Assembly: GCA_934316545.1 (NCBI GenBank)
Contig: CAKRDT010000005.1
Location: 1 to 64,000, forward strand
Length of the DNA stretch: 64,000 bases
Direction of reading: 5' to 3'
Origin: an uncultured Agathobacter sp.
GTDB lineage: Bacteria > Bacillota > Clostridia > Lachnospirales > Lachnospiraceae
Shown: piece after piece, positions 9,188 through 17,213 of the stretch
Position numbering within the stretch: position 1 is the first letter of the stretch
Layout: each line of letters opens with the position of its first letter
Made by a program: the position numbers and the translations under genes
Notes under the pieces: model-generated
The model's input: only the letters and a program-made list of their open reading frames with translations
Told to the model about the DNA's origin: nothing
The model's database searches: none

Positions 9188-9329
9188 GTAACTGTTCAGA
9201 GCCAACCTCCAAAATGCTACGCATTTCGTCGGTGTGGCGTATCCGCCAAATAAAATTTCAAAAACAGGCTTAAAAATGCAAGCATTTTATAGCTGTTTTA
9301 TGAAATTTTGCTTGGCTCTGAACAGTTAC
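9188..9329. repeat. Palindromic element abutting thiC (MITE-like)
   Basis: A 142-bp element bounded by perfect 18-bp inverted repeats (GTAACTGTTCAGAGCCAA at 9188-9205 and its complement at 9312-9329). Inner stems include AAATTTCA / TGAAATTT, AACAG / CTGTT and AAATGCAAGCATTT. The thiC stop codon (TAA at 9328-9326) lies inside the right-hand repeat. Layout and inner motifs resemble the element at 23327-23491 after groEL. Confidence 0.85.
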
Positions 9330-10636
9330 AAAATATCGATGTACTCGCCCGCCAAAGCCTTATTCATACTGCGTACAGCACAGAACTTACCACACATACT
9401 GCAGGTATCGCTGTGGTCATCCTCCGGGCTTCGGCTGTCACGGATCGCCTTGGCTGTCTCCGGATCAATGGCACATTCAAACTGTGCGTCCCAGTCAAGC
9501 ACGCGTCTTGCGTCTGCCATACGGTCGTCGATATCTCTCGCTCCCTGAATTCCCTTAGCAATATCCGCTGCATGAGCCGCAATCTTAGAGGCAACAATTC
9601 CCTGCTTTACATCTTCGACATTCGGGAGAGCCAGATGCTCCGCCGGTGTCACATAGCAGAGGAATGCAGCTCCGCTCATCGCTGCCACCGCGCCACCGAT
9701 AGCTGCCGTAATATGGTCATATCCCGGTGCGATGTCCGTAACAAGAGGTCCCAACACATAGAAAGGCGCTCCCATGCAGATGCTCTGCTGCACCTTCATG
9801 TTTGCAGCGACCTGATCAAGCGGCACATGTCCCGGTCCCTCAACCATTACCTGTACGTTGTGATCCCACGCACGCTTTGTAAGCTCTCCGAGACGAACCA
9901 GCTCCTCAATCTGGCATACATCCGTTGCATCTGCAAGACATCCAGGTCTGCATGCATCGCCAAGCGAGATTGTCACATCATGCTCCTCGCAGATGTCTAA
10001 GATTTCATCATAGTACTCATAGAACGGATTCTCCTCACCGGTCATCGTCATCCATGCAAATACAAGGCTTCCGCCGCGACTTACAATATTCATTTTACGC
10101 TTATGCTTTTTGATCTGCTCGATCGTCTTTCTAGTGATTCCGCAATGAAGGGTTACGAAATCCACGCCATCCTCGGCATGCATTCGTACAACATCTATGA
10201 AATCCTTCGCCGTCAGGGTTGCCAGATCTCTCTGATAATGGATCACGCTGTCATAAACCGGAACGGTTCCGATCATCGCCGGACATTCGCTTGTCAGTTT
10301 ACGTCTGAATGGCTGCGTATCTCCGTGGCTCGATAAGTCCATGATCGCCTCTGCACCCATATTGACCGCGCTCATCACCTTCTGCATCTCGATATCATAA
10401 TCCTTGCAGTCTCTTGATACACCAAGGTTTACATTGATCTTCGTGCGAAGCATGCTTCCCACGCCTTCCGGATTCAGTGATGTATGATGCTTATTCGCGC
10501 AGATTGCAACCTTTCCCTCTGCCACCAGCTCCATCATTTTTTTCACCGGCATATGCTCCTTTTCCGCTACCGTCTTGATTTGCGGCGTCACAATGCCTTT
10601 TCTTGCGGCATCCATCTGTGTTGTGTACGTGCTCAT
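9326..10636 (-). CDS. thiC: Phosphomethylpyrimidine synthase ThiC
   Basis: ThiC is a radical-SAM enzyme that converts aminoimidazole ribotide to HMP phosphate, the pyrimidine half of thiamine. The 436-residue protein is the short form without the N-terminal extension of proteobacterial ThiC. The family segments [18 protein letters not shown] and the C-terminal cysteine cluster CSMCGKFC are present. The cluster spacing here is CX2CX3C, one residue shorter than the CX2CX4C usually quoted. The ATG at 10636 is chosen because AAAGGAGAG stands just before it. Expression is governed by the TPP riboswitch about 270 bases upstream. The last codons run into a palindromic repeat. Confidence 0.96.
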   Translation of the reverse strand: MSTYTTQMDAARKGIVTPQIKTVAEKEHMPVKKMMELVAEGKVAICANKHHTSLNPEGVGSMLRTKINVNLGVSRDCKDYDIEMQKVMSAVNMGAEAIMDLSSHGDTQPFRRKLTSECPAMIGTVPVYDSVIHYQRDLATLTAKDFIDVVRMHAEDGVDFVTLHCGITRKTIEQIKKHKRKMNIVSRGGSLVFAWMTMTGEENPFYEYYDEILDICEEHDVTISLGDACRPGCLADATDVCQIEELVRLGELTKRAWDHNVQVMVEGPGHVPLDQVAANMKVQQSICMGAPFYVLGPLVTDIAPGYDHITAAIGGAVAAMSGAAFLCYVTPAEHLALPNVEDVKQGIVASKIAAHAADIAKGIQGARDIDDRMADARRVLDWDAQFECAIDPETAKAIRDSRSPEDDHSDTCSMCGKFCAVRSMNKALAGEYIDIL

Positions 10637-10902
10637 CTTCTCTCTCCTTTGTCTTTTCTTTGAAATTTCTTCCATTAAAATTTCTTTTTTTCAAGATTTC
10701 CTGTTTCATGTTTGTTTTCCGTCGCTTCGCGTAAATCGAAAAAAAATCTCTGATCGAATTGTTCCATCACGAAAAACATCCCCGATCGGATTGCTCCTTC
10801 GGGGATGTCGTCTGCATATCTTCTGCATCTGCGTATAGGGGATTCTAAAAGAAGTTCCTATACAAAAAAGAGATGCAGAAAGCATCTCTTTGTACACAGA
10901 TA
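10637..10902 (-). other. thiC 5' leader between riboswitch and start codon
   Basis: About 265 bases separate the TPP aptamer from thiC. Reading the minus strand, it holds the riboswitch terminator hairpin (10891-10867) and then a second hairpin, CATCCCCGA / TCGGGGATG (10808-10777), followed by TTTTTCG and later a run of eight T. No convincing leader peptide was found. The leader is longer than a simple riboswitch expression platform needs. Confidence 0.55.
10862..10891 (-). terminator. TPP-riboswitch terminator
   Basis: Minus-strand hairpin AAAGAGATGC-TTTCT-GCATCTCTTT followed by a T-run, 12 bases after the aptamer. It fits a thiamine-dependent transcription terminator for thiC. Confidence 0.8.
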
Positions 10903-10988
10903 TCGCTCCCTACGTTGGCATTATCCAAATCAGGTTTTGGGTCGAAACGATACAGTTCCCTCTCAGCCGACTATGATCAGCTCCCCAT
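10903..10988 (-). ncRNA. TPP (THI-box) riboswitch
   Basis: The minus strand shows the core TPP aptamer strings in order: GGGGAGCTGAT (P1 side), GGCTGAGAGGG (THI box), ACCTGATTTGGATAATGCCA and ACGTAGGGAGC. It lies upstream of thiC, which it is known to control in many bacteria by sensing thiamine pyrophosphate. A terminator hairpin follows. Confidence 0.96.
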
Positions 10989-10996
10989 TTGCTTCT

Positions 10997-11025
10997 ATTT
11001 TACACAAAAACTTCGTTATATTCAA
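10997..11025 (-). promoter_or_regulatory. Promoter of thiC riboswitch transcript
   Basis: Minus-strand TTGAAT (11025-11020), 17-base spacer, TAAAAT (11002-10997). The predicted start is a few bases before the aptamer. Confidence 0.65.
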
Positions 11026-11134
11026 GATATTTTATACTTCCGTTGCCTGGTACATCGAGAAATAAGTTTCTTGCTATATAACGCAGATGGAAAATCAGGC
11101 AAGTCATATGGCTGGTTACTTATTATTCGATGTA

Positions 11135-11873
11135 CTAGTTTGTCTGATGTTTCTTTATACAGCCTTTTAACAGTTCTACCATTTTAGCTGCAATCACTGC
11201 CCATACATATGCAAATAAAATAAGAAGTAACAATTCAAGGTATCTGTAATTTTTAAAAAACCGTTCTAACAGGCCAATCTGTCGAAAAACACGCAATATT
11301 ACAATATGTGCAAAATAAATTTCCAATGAAACAATGCCCCATTTTTTGCAAACGGTATTAAACCACTGCGGTGTATAATAAAAAAGTATCGCCAGCAAAA
11401 AAGTAATGCCAACACCACCGATCCAATAACCATACCTCTCCAGTATATTATGAAACTTTCCTGCATCGAGACATATATGGTCCATTAAAAGGTATCCCAC
11501 GGTCAGAACAATCAGAACGCTGACTCTGATCACTGCGCTTTTCACCGTTTTTTTCTCAAACAGTAAGCTGAAAATATATGGATACAATAAATAAAATACC
11601 ATGATAAGTGATGCAAACCATACCTGCGAATCTTCGCTGATCCAAAACTGCACCAGACTGATCCGGTTAATCAGTCCCCAGATTGTTATCTTATGAAAAC
11701 CAAATAAGCAAGCCATAATGGTACACTTGTAAACAACAGTGGATACATAATTCTTGAAACTCGTTTTTTCATAAAAGCCAGAATGTCCTGATCCCATATA
11801 TTTCACTGCGGTACTCGCTGATTGCTTCCAGACGTAGTTTTCCTTTTTGTATCGGTTTCTCCCTTTTGTCCAT
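11135..11873 (-). pseudogene. Membrane acyltransferase (acyltransferase-3 family) remnant
   Basis: The reading frame opens at the ATG at 11873 (upstream GAGGA) with about 34 residues including EYRSEIYGIRTFW. That resembles the RSELxGIAxxW start of acyltransferase-3 family membrane enzymes, which O-acylate surface glycans. It then meets a stop at 11769. The neighbouring frame (open to 11135, 223 residues) continues with the C-terminal part of such a protein: several membrane helices and the motif VWFASLIMVFYLLYP. About 60 residues expected between the two parts are absent. The simplest reading is an internal deletion with frameshift in a gene that would be about 330 residues. A shorter functional protein starting inside the second frame cannot be excluded. 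Confidence 0.6.
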
Positions 11874-11891
11874 TTTTCCTCATCCCTTGCT

Positions 11892-12110
11892 TTATGTTGT
11901 TATAATCTTCTCTGTGTTAATGTCACGCAATACACAACCACATAATATACTAATCCAGGCAATTATATACGGCAATACACTGTAAACGACTGACGCGTAT
12001 ACATACGATATAAGACTTGCGGGATCTATAGAAAAAAGTCCATGGAAATACCCCACTTTTGCACGAAAGGCGGGGTATTTTGACACAATTTTTCTGTATA
12101 GGTTCCACAC
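11892..12110 (-). CDS. Small membrane protein or gene fragment, function unknown
   Basis: A 72-residue frame from a GTG at 12110, ending 18 bases before the acyltransferase remnant. The second half is hydrophobic (about 25 residues around YSVLPYIIAWISILCGCV) and could span the membrane once. There is no clear ribosome site and no recognised domain. Given the decayed neighbours on both sides it may be a leftover of a larger gene in a degraded surface-polysaccharide locus. Confidence 0.25.
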   Translation of the reverse strand: MWNLYRKIVSKYPAFRAKVGYFHGLFSIDPASLISYVYASVVYSVLPYIIAWISILCGCVLRDINTEKIITT

Positions 12111-12115
12111 GCATT

Positions 12116-12208
12116 CTAATAATTTGGATTTGAAAAGGTATCCTTAATCCTTTTCAATTGATTCCGGCAATTATCGTAATTGGCTCGGAATAGTATTCTC
12201 TTTTTCAT
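12116..12208 (-). CDS. 30-residue ORF with strong ribosome site, possibly truncated gene
   Basis: The ATG at 12208 is preceded by a near-perfect AAAAGGAGA ribosome site at 5-base spacing. The frame encodes a basic 30-residue peptide beginning MKKRILFRANYDN and ends at TAG at 12116. It resembles the 5' end of a longer gene that has been cut by a stop or deletion. No homology was recognised. Confidence 0.3.
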   Translation of the reverse strand: MKKRILFRANYDNCRNQLKRIKDTFSNPNY

Positions 12209-12259
12209 AAGGTTCTCCTTTTATGTTTTGTGTTGAACTTGCTTTTAACCTATATACAG

Positions 12260-12290
12260 TTAGGAGGGGCTGCATTCGCAGTCCCTCCTA
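12260..12290. terminator. Strong hairpin after surface-protein gene
   Basis: Inverted repeat TTAGGAGGG..CTGC-GAAT-GCAG..CCCTCCTAA, about 30 bases downstream of the 1008-residue protein gene on the minus strand. The T-run precedes rather than follows the stem on that strand, so termination efficiency is uncertain. The cap CTGCATTCGCAG also occurs in the purA terminator. Confidence 0.5.
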
Positions 12291-12320
12291 AAAATGCAAT
12301 TCCAACTGATTGCCAGTATT

Positions 12321-15300
12321 TTATTGTGCGGTAAATGTAACTGTATACTTTATCGGACTGCTCTGAGCATCTGGTTCTTCAGCATCTTTATCACGGCAGT
12401 ACTCATATACGTAAGAAAACTTAATTGTATTCTGCCCTTTCGTCCACTGGCCACCATCTGAAGGAGTAAATGCAACACTAACACTGTCATTTTCATCATC
12501 ACTTATATCTGTAAATTCCCAGTCCGGTTCCTCCGGAGAAACTTGAATTAAATTGCCGTATGGCCAATTTTCTTCCTCATCCTCCGTAATTCCATAAGCT
12601 TCCATTTTAAGGTCCTCTAAAGTAACTACAACTTTCTGATTTACACCAACTGATTCTGGTAAATCAAAATTCGTCTTTCCGTCTGTAGCAGCAACACAAA
12701 CATATTTTTGATTACCTCCGGTCAATGTATAGGTACCGCATTGTTTTGCCATAGCCTTTTTGCCATCTTCCCAGGTATACAAATCATATGCCTTATTCAT
12801 TTCCATACCTCGGATTTCCAAATTTCCAAAGCTGTCTCTGTCTGAGCCATCATAAATCTCCGATGCACTAATTACACCGCTTCCACTTGGAACACATGCA
12901 TACATCTGATTTGCTTCAGCACTTATAACAATAGAATTCTGAAGTTGATACTTAACATCTGGTATTTTTAATTTCGGTACATTGTTTTCTGTAAATTGAA
13001 AACTTACATTGTATTCAACCTGTTTCATCGGTTCATTATTTACAACGAATACATATGTAAAATCAAAATTGTGATTTCCAACACCAAATACATTTTCAAG
13101 ATTAGAAAATTCTACATACAGCTTTCCATTTTCATAATCTAACTTCCACCAATCAAATCCATTTTCATCCTGGAAATATGGATTGTCACATTTTATATTT
13201 CCTGAACCTTTTAAGCCTTTCCAATCTCCATAAGTTATGACAACCGTATTCATAGGAACTTTCAAAACAGAATACCCATCATCTTCTGTTACTGTTCCTG
13301 TCAGATTTTTGTTTGGTGCGTCAATAATCACTCCATAAGCTGGATCTTCTGACTTCAAGGAAATTGTAGAATCACTTTTCTCGAATCCGTCAATTCCCGG
13401 AATTCTTGTATAAACTACATATTCTTTATTGGTATCTAATTCATCCATTTCAATATTTCCTAAATCATCTGCGTCAGAAATATCGTACCAATAATCATCA
13501 TCTGTTGGTTGCTTGCCACTTTCTACACAAGTATATTCCTGTCCTGCTTCCGTCTTAACTATAATCGAATTTTTCAGCTGTTTTACAATATTTGGTTTTT
13601 TTATACTAATATTCTCTTCTGTAAATGTCAGTTTAACATTTACAACAATATCTTGTATTGCATATCCTTCACTTACTCGTATTGTGACATTTACAGATGT
13701 AAAATCCTCTTCATTGACTGTACTGCACTTAAACAAGCGTGCCCAAATACCCTTTTCTGAGGCATACGTATTCACTTTTGACTGAAGCATTGCTTTGCAT
13801 AAATCAATGTTATTTGCTGCATTCTTTGGCATTCCATATTTATGACCTTCAAATGCTTCCCTTGCTTCTTCAGCCTCTTCCGCTGTCTTCACTACATCTG
13901 ACTGTAAAAATTGGAAGGTTCCTTCATATTTTTTATTACCATTTTGTGTTGTAACTACATAAGACTGATTATCCTCACAATTTTCGCCTAAAGATATCGT
14001 ATAGCTTCTATCACCGTTATACTCTACTGTTGATATGGATAAGGCAGTTGTGCCATTTTCTTTCTTTACTGTCACATTATCTTTATTCAGGAAATTTTCT
14101 GGTACATCTTCTACTTCAATTTTATTTTGGGATATCACACTCGGATAAATAGTAACGGTCTCTGCTGGTGTTACATCTCCGCCTGTAGATCCGCCCGAAG
14201 AAGAACCACCGCCGGATGTGCTTCCACCACTTGTAGATCCACCATTGTTATCTCCACTTGTATTCGTTGTTGTATCTGTCACCTTTCCGGTATTGTCAAC
14301 TTTAGAAGTGGTATCTTTTGCAACTTCCTGTGTTCCTGCCGGTGTTGTAACTTTGATCACATCTGTTGTGTCATTCTTTACTGCAACCTGTGCGTTTTCT
14401 CCGGTAGTCTCTACCTTACTTCCCTCAGCTCCCTTAGAGAGATTTAATGAAATCTCTGTAGCTGCTTTTACTTCAACAAGCGTGCTGGAAGTAACATCTG
14501 CGCCTTTTGCAGTTTCTTCTACTTTGATTGGAATTGCTGCTGTTGTCTTTCCTTCGACTGCAACCTTTGCCGGTGCGCTGACTGCTACTTCTCCGACAGT
14601 TCCATCAACTGCGAGGCTGACATCTACTGCTGCATCAATCTGAATTGCATCAATGGTTCCTGCAGCTTCAATTTTAATTTTGCCACCGTCCTGTGAAACG
14701 GTCACTTTGGAAAGTGAAGCGCCTGCTTCTACGACAATTCTTGCATCGTCTGCAGTTACTGTAATGGTATTTCCTTTTGCTTTCTCTTTCCAGGTGTTTG
14801 GCTTAATTGCCTTGATATTGATTGACTTGAATGTACCGGCATTGACAACATCTGCATTCGGTGCATCCACAGTCAGATTTACTTTTCCATAATTTCCGGA
14901 AGGAATATTGAATGCTACTTCTTTATCTGTCTTGATTGTCAGATTCTTTACATTCTTATCCTTCAAAGCAGCGGCAAGTGCTTTCTGTGTGGAAACCGTC
15001 TTGCTGACTGCTGCATTCTTAACAGTAACCTTGCAAGTCAGTGTATAATGCTTTTTGCTCTTGGTTACAACCTTACACTTTACATTGGCTGTTCCTGCTT
15101 TTACTGCCTTAACTACTCCCTTTTTTGAAACAGTCGCAACAGTTTTCTTGTTGCTGGACCATTTCAATGTTGCATTTTTCCCTACATTTTTGACAGTAAG
15201 CGTCTTCTTACTGCCAACCTGCAACGTCATCTTCTTTGCACTGATTGTCGGTGCCTTTGTTGCTGCATATGTTGTAGTCGGCTGATATGTAGTAAGAATC

Positions 15301-15347
15301 ATCGCCAGTGCTAAAACAAACGCAAACACTTTTTTCATGTTTTTCAT
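12321..15347 (-). CDS. Secreted Ig-like (Big_2) surface protein
   Basis: A 1008-residue exported protein with a signal peptide (MKNMKKVFAFVLALAMILTTY, cleavage likely after TYAA near residue 28). Residues about 31-110 form one bacterial Ig-like group 2 domain (KWSSNKKTVATVSKKGVVKAVKAG). A Val/Ala/Thr-rich repetitive beta region follows to about 365, then a Gly/Ser linker (about 367-392). The C-terminal 600 residues contain an internal duplication: the segments with FTEENIS..QLKNSIIVKTEA and FTENNVP..QLQNSIVISAEA align along more than 80 residues. No LPXTG, SLH or choline-binding anchor is visible, so it may be released or held by the Ig/beta region. GGAGG lies 6 bases before the ATG. The function is unknown; adhesion is a guess. 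Confidence 0.85.
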   Translation of the reverse strand: MKNMKKVFAFVLALAMILTTYQPTTTYAATKAPTISAKKMTLQVGSKKTLTVKNVGKNATLKWSSNKKTVATVSKKGVVKAVKAGTANVKCKVVTKSKKHYTLTCKVTVKNAAVSKTVSTQKALAAALKDKNVKNLTIKTDKEVAFNIPSGNYGKVNLTVDAPNADVVNAGTFKSINIKAIKPNTWKEKAKGNTITVTADDARIVVEAGASLSKVTVSQDGGKIKIEAAGTIDAIQIDAAVDVSLAVDGTVGEVAVSAPAKVAVEGKTTAAIPIKVEETAKGADVTSSTLVEVKAATEISLNLSKGAEGSKVETTGENAQVAVKNDTTDVIKVTTPAGTQEVAKDTTSKVDNTGKVTDTTTNTSGDNNGGSTSGGSTSGGGSSSGGSTGGDVTPAETVTIYPSVISQNKIEVEDVPENFLNKDNVTVKKENGTTALSISTVEYNGDRSYTISLGENCEDNQSYVVTTQNGNKKYEGTFQFLQSDVVKTAEEAEEAREAFEGHKYGMPKNAANNIDLCKAMLQSKVNTYASEKGIWARLFKCSTVNEEDFTSVNVTIRVSEGYAIQDIVVNVKLTFTEENISIKKPNIVKQLKNSIIVKTEAGQEYTCVESGKQPTDDDYWYDISDADDLGNIEMDELDTNKEYVVYTRIPGIDGFEKSDSTISLKSEDPAYGVIIDAPNKNLTGTVTEDDGYSVLKVPMNTVVITYGDWKGLKGSGNIKCDNPYFQDENGFDWWKLDYENGKLYVEFSNLENVFGVGNHNFDFTYVFVVNNEPMKQVEYNVSFQFTENNVPKLKIPDVKYQLQNSIVISAEANQMYACVPSGSGVISASEIYDGSDRDSFGNLEIRGMEMNKAYDLYTWEDGKKAMAKQCGTYTLTGGNQKYVCVAATDGKTNFDLPESVGVNQKVVVTLEDLKMEAYGITEDEEENWPYGNLIQVSPEEPDWEFTDISDDENDSVSVAFTPSDGGQWTKGQNTIKFSYVYEYCRDKDAEEPDAQSSPIKYTVTFTAQ

Positions 15348-15386
15348 ATGTATCCTCCTTTGTAAAACATAATATTTTTGTATTAT

Positions 15387-15415
15387 ATTTTATATTCGTT
15401 TTTATGATATGTCAA
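15387..15415 (-). promoter_or_regulatory. Promoter of 1008-residue surface protein
   Basis: Minus-strand perfect -35 TTGACA (15415-15410), 17-base spacer, TAAAAT (15392-15387), 40 bases before the start codon. The remainder of the 418-base gap up to 15765 holds only the promoter of the plus-strand gene; nothing else was recognised in it. Confidence 0.75.
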
Positions 15416-15660
15416 TAACAGCAAGCAATAAGTATTTCTGATGAAAATTGCAAAGTTTAATTCTACCATCCACCCCTCAAAATTCTGTATTAATTTTAAA
15501 ACTCATGGTATTGCAGCGCATGAAACTCACGCTTAAATGGATTTGTCAAATCGAAACATATATCCAATCTGATTGAATTTGGATTTGTGGATACAGAGTA
15601 ACGCATCTGCACGGATTCGTCAATACCATTTTGTCCGGTTTTAATTGATTTTTTCACCGG

Positions 15661-15689
15661 TTGACGTTTCCCGCATCTTCCGCTATTAT
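15661..15689 (+). promoter_or_regulatory. Promoter of plus-strand small membrane protein
   Basis: TTGACG (15661-15666), 17-base spacer, TATTAT (15684-15689), 77 bases before the start codon. Confidence 0.65.
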
Positions 15690-15765
15690 TCTATTATTAG
15701 TCTATAAACTTATAAACAGCGCAATGACCTATCCTTTTATTTTATAATTGCAGGGAGGAAATTCT

Positions 15766-16035
15766 ATGAAGAAAGTAAAACAGATCCTTGCCATCATCGG
15801 CATTGTATTTCTCGTTCTCTTATACTTAAGCACACTGATCTGTGCGATCATCGACCGCACAGAAACCATGCGCCTGTTTCAGGCATCCATTATGGCAACC
15901 GTAATTATCCCTGTGTTGCTCTGGGCATACTCATTTATCTACAAGCTCATCAAGAAAAATGCCAAAGACCAGACGGATGAAATGACGAACAACGCTTCTT
16001 TAAAAGATAAAGCGGATCTGTCCAAAAAAGAATAG
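15766..16035 (+). CDS. Small two-helix membrane protein, function unknown
   Basis: The only plus-strand gene supported in the window. It encodes 89 residues with two hydrophobic segments (about 7-27, AIIGIVFLVLLYLSTLICAII, read in part, and about 40-60, ASIMATVIIPVLLWAYSFIY) and a charged, Lys/Asp-rich cytoplasmic-looking tail. The ATG at 15766 has GGAGG seven bases upstream and a good promoter; the frame is open six codons further up without a site. No domain was recognised. The first 52-bp repeat unit begins about 30 bases after its stop codon. Confidence 0.75.
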   Translation: MKKVKQILAIIGIVFLVLLYLSTLICAIIDRTETMRLFQASIMATVIIPVLLWAYSFIYKLIKKNAKDQTDEMTNNASLKDKADLSKKE

Positions 16036-16059
16036 TGCTATCTGAATTTTCAATTTTCT

Positions 16060-16440
16060 TCTGCAGGTCATGCGGTTTCAGCCGTTTGTTTGACCTAAAT
16101 CCTATTTTTTATCTCAGGGTCATGCAGTTCAAGCCTTTTTCTTGACCTGATTCTAGATTTTGTCATTTAGGTCAAGCAATGACTTCTTTTTCCTTGACCT
16201 GATTCTAGATTTTGCCATTTAGGTCAAGGGACGACCTCTTTTTCCTTGACCTGATTCTAGATTTTGTCATTTAGGTCAAGCAATGACCTCTTTTCCCTTG
16301 ACCTGATTCTAGATTTTGCCATTTAGGTCAAGGGACGACCTCTTTTCCCTTGACCTAATTCTAGATTTTGCCATTTAGGTCAAGCAATGACCTCTTTTCC
16401 CTTGACCTGATTCTAAAATTTACGTTCAGGGTCATGCACG
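16060..16440. repeat. 52-bp dyad array I
   Basis: Eight GGTCA boxes start at 16066, 16118, 16170, 16222, 16274, 16326, 16378 and 16430, exactly 52 bp apart. The first seven are the left arm of a 30-bp dyad ending in TGACC; from the third unit the arms are GGTCAAG / CTTGACC. The 22-bp spacers (TGATTCTAGATTTTGYCATTTA) are also conserved. The eighth box is a half-site. It is not a CRISPR, because the spacers are not unique. Confidence 0.95.
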
Positions 16441-16442
16441 CA

Positions 16443-16560
16443 TGCCGGGGCACCCCAATCCTGATTTCGCTTATTGCTAACCCTCTAGATAAAACAAATC
16501 ACGCGCGGTGATAGCTTACATTTATTTGTAAAATAACACCGCGCGTCAATTATTTTTCTT
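16443..16560. repeat. Conserved GC-rich hairpin tail of array I
   Basis: After the last half-site comes GCATGCCGGGGCACCCC, ATCCTGATTTCGCTTATT, then ACAAATCA and a perfect hairpin CGCGCGGTG ... CACCGCGCG (16502-16545) with an inner TTACA / TGTAA stem, followed by TCAATTATTTTTC. The same series is found after array II at 53777-53893. The T-rich end could make it a plus-strand terminator. Confidence 0.85.
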
Positions 16561-16637
16561 ATTAAATTAATTGCTTTCATCGGTTCGTTCCTCATAATAC
16601 TATGAGGCAAAGTTTTGCCAACGAAGTGGTTTTGCCA

Positions 16638-17213
16638 TCATTCCGTTGCATCAACCGATTCCGTCTCCGTACTCTCCTCCTGCACCATCGTATCCGGTGT
16701 CTTCGAGAACGCGTCCTTAAGTGTGGAATCCACAAGATAAATCTTGTCATCACCGCTCACCTTCAGATAATACTCGCTGAGCATCTCGTTGTAATCACCG
16801 ATATCGATTGTGGTTGTCTCATCGCCGCAGATCAAAGTGATCGTATTCTGCGGCTGATCGAGTCCGTAATCCGAAATGGAATCATAATCCGTGATAGCCT
16901 CTGCAGCTGTAACCTTCTTTAAATGCTCAAGAAGCGTTGCGATACTGTCCGCATCCATCTTAAGGGAAGTATCATTCTCACAAATCCATGCATCCCCATC
17001 TTTCGTGTAAGAATACGTCGTACCGTCCGCGATATAAGAAAAGGCATCCACCGCGTCCGGATCAATCACGGTCAGGCTTACCTGCCCCTGTGTCTCGCTG
17101 TCCTTGTCACGCTGTTCCTGCTTTTTCGCATACTGCGTCGCAACGAAATACGCTGCAACGCAGAGAAGAAGGATCACAACAATGACAAGCATTTGAATTT
17201 TCTGCTTTTTCAT
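16638..17213 (-). CDS. DUF4340 domain protein of ABC exporter operon
   Basis: A 191-residue protein with one N-terminal membrane anchor (about 7-26) and an extracytoplasmic domain matching the DUF4340 pattern. It is the third gene of an operon with an ABC ATPase and a GldF/GldG-like permease; DUF4340 proteins are regularly found beside such gliding-type exporters. The ATG at 17213 overlaps the stop of the upstream gene by one base (TAATG), which argues for translational coupling and against the longer frame starting at 17252. Its biochemical role is unknown. Confidence 0.8.
   Translation of the reverse strand: MKKQKIQMLVIVVILLLCVAAYFVATQYAKKQEQRDKDSETQGQVSLTVIDPDAVDAFSYIADGTTYSYTKDGDAWICENDTSLKMDADSIATLLEHLKKVTAAEAITDYDSISDYGLDQPQNTITLICGDETTTIDIGDYNEMLSEYYLKVSGDDKIYLVDSTLKDAFSKTPDTMVQEESTETESVDATE

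Noticed and set aside
14127-15285. Plus-strand frames of 76-141 residues inside the 1008-residue gene
   Set aside because: They are mirror frames of Val/Ala/Thr-rich repeats; the minus-strand gene has a signal peptide, promoter and ribosome site.
16060-16440. CRISPR array
   Set aside because: The pitch is regular, but the sequences between dyads are conserved rather than unique, and no cas gene is present.
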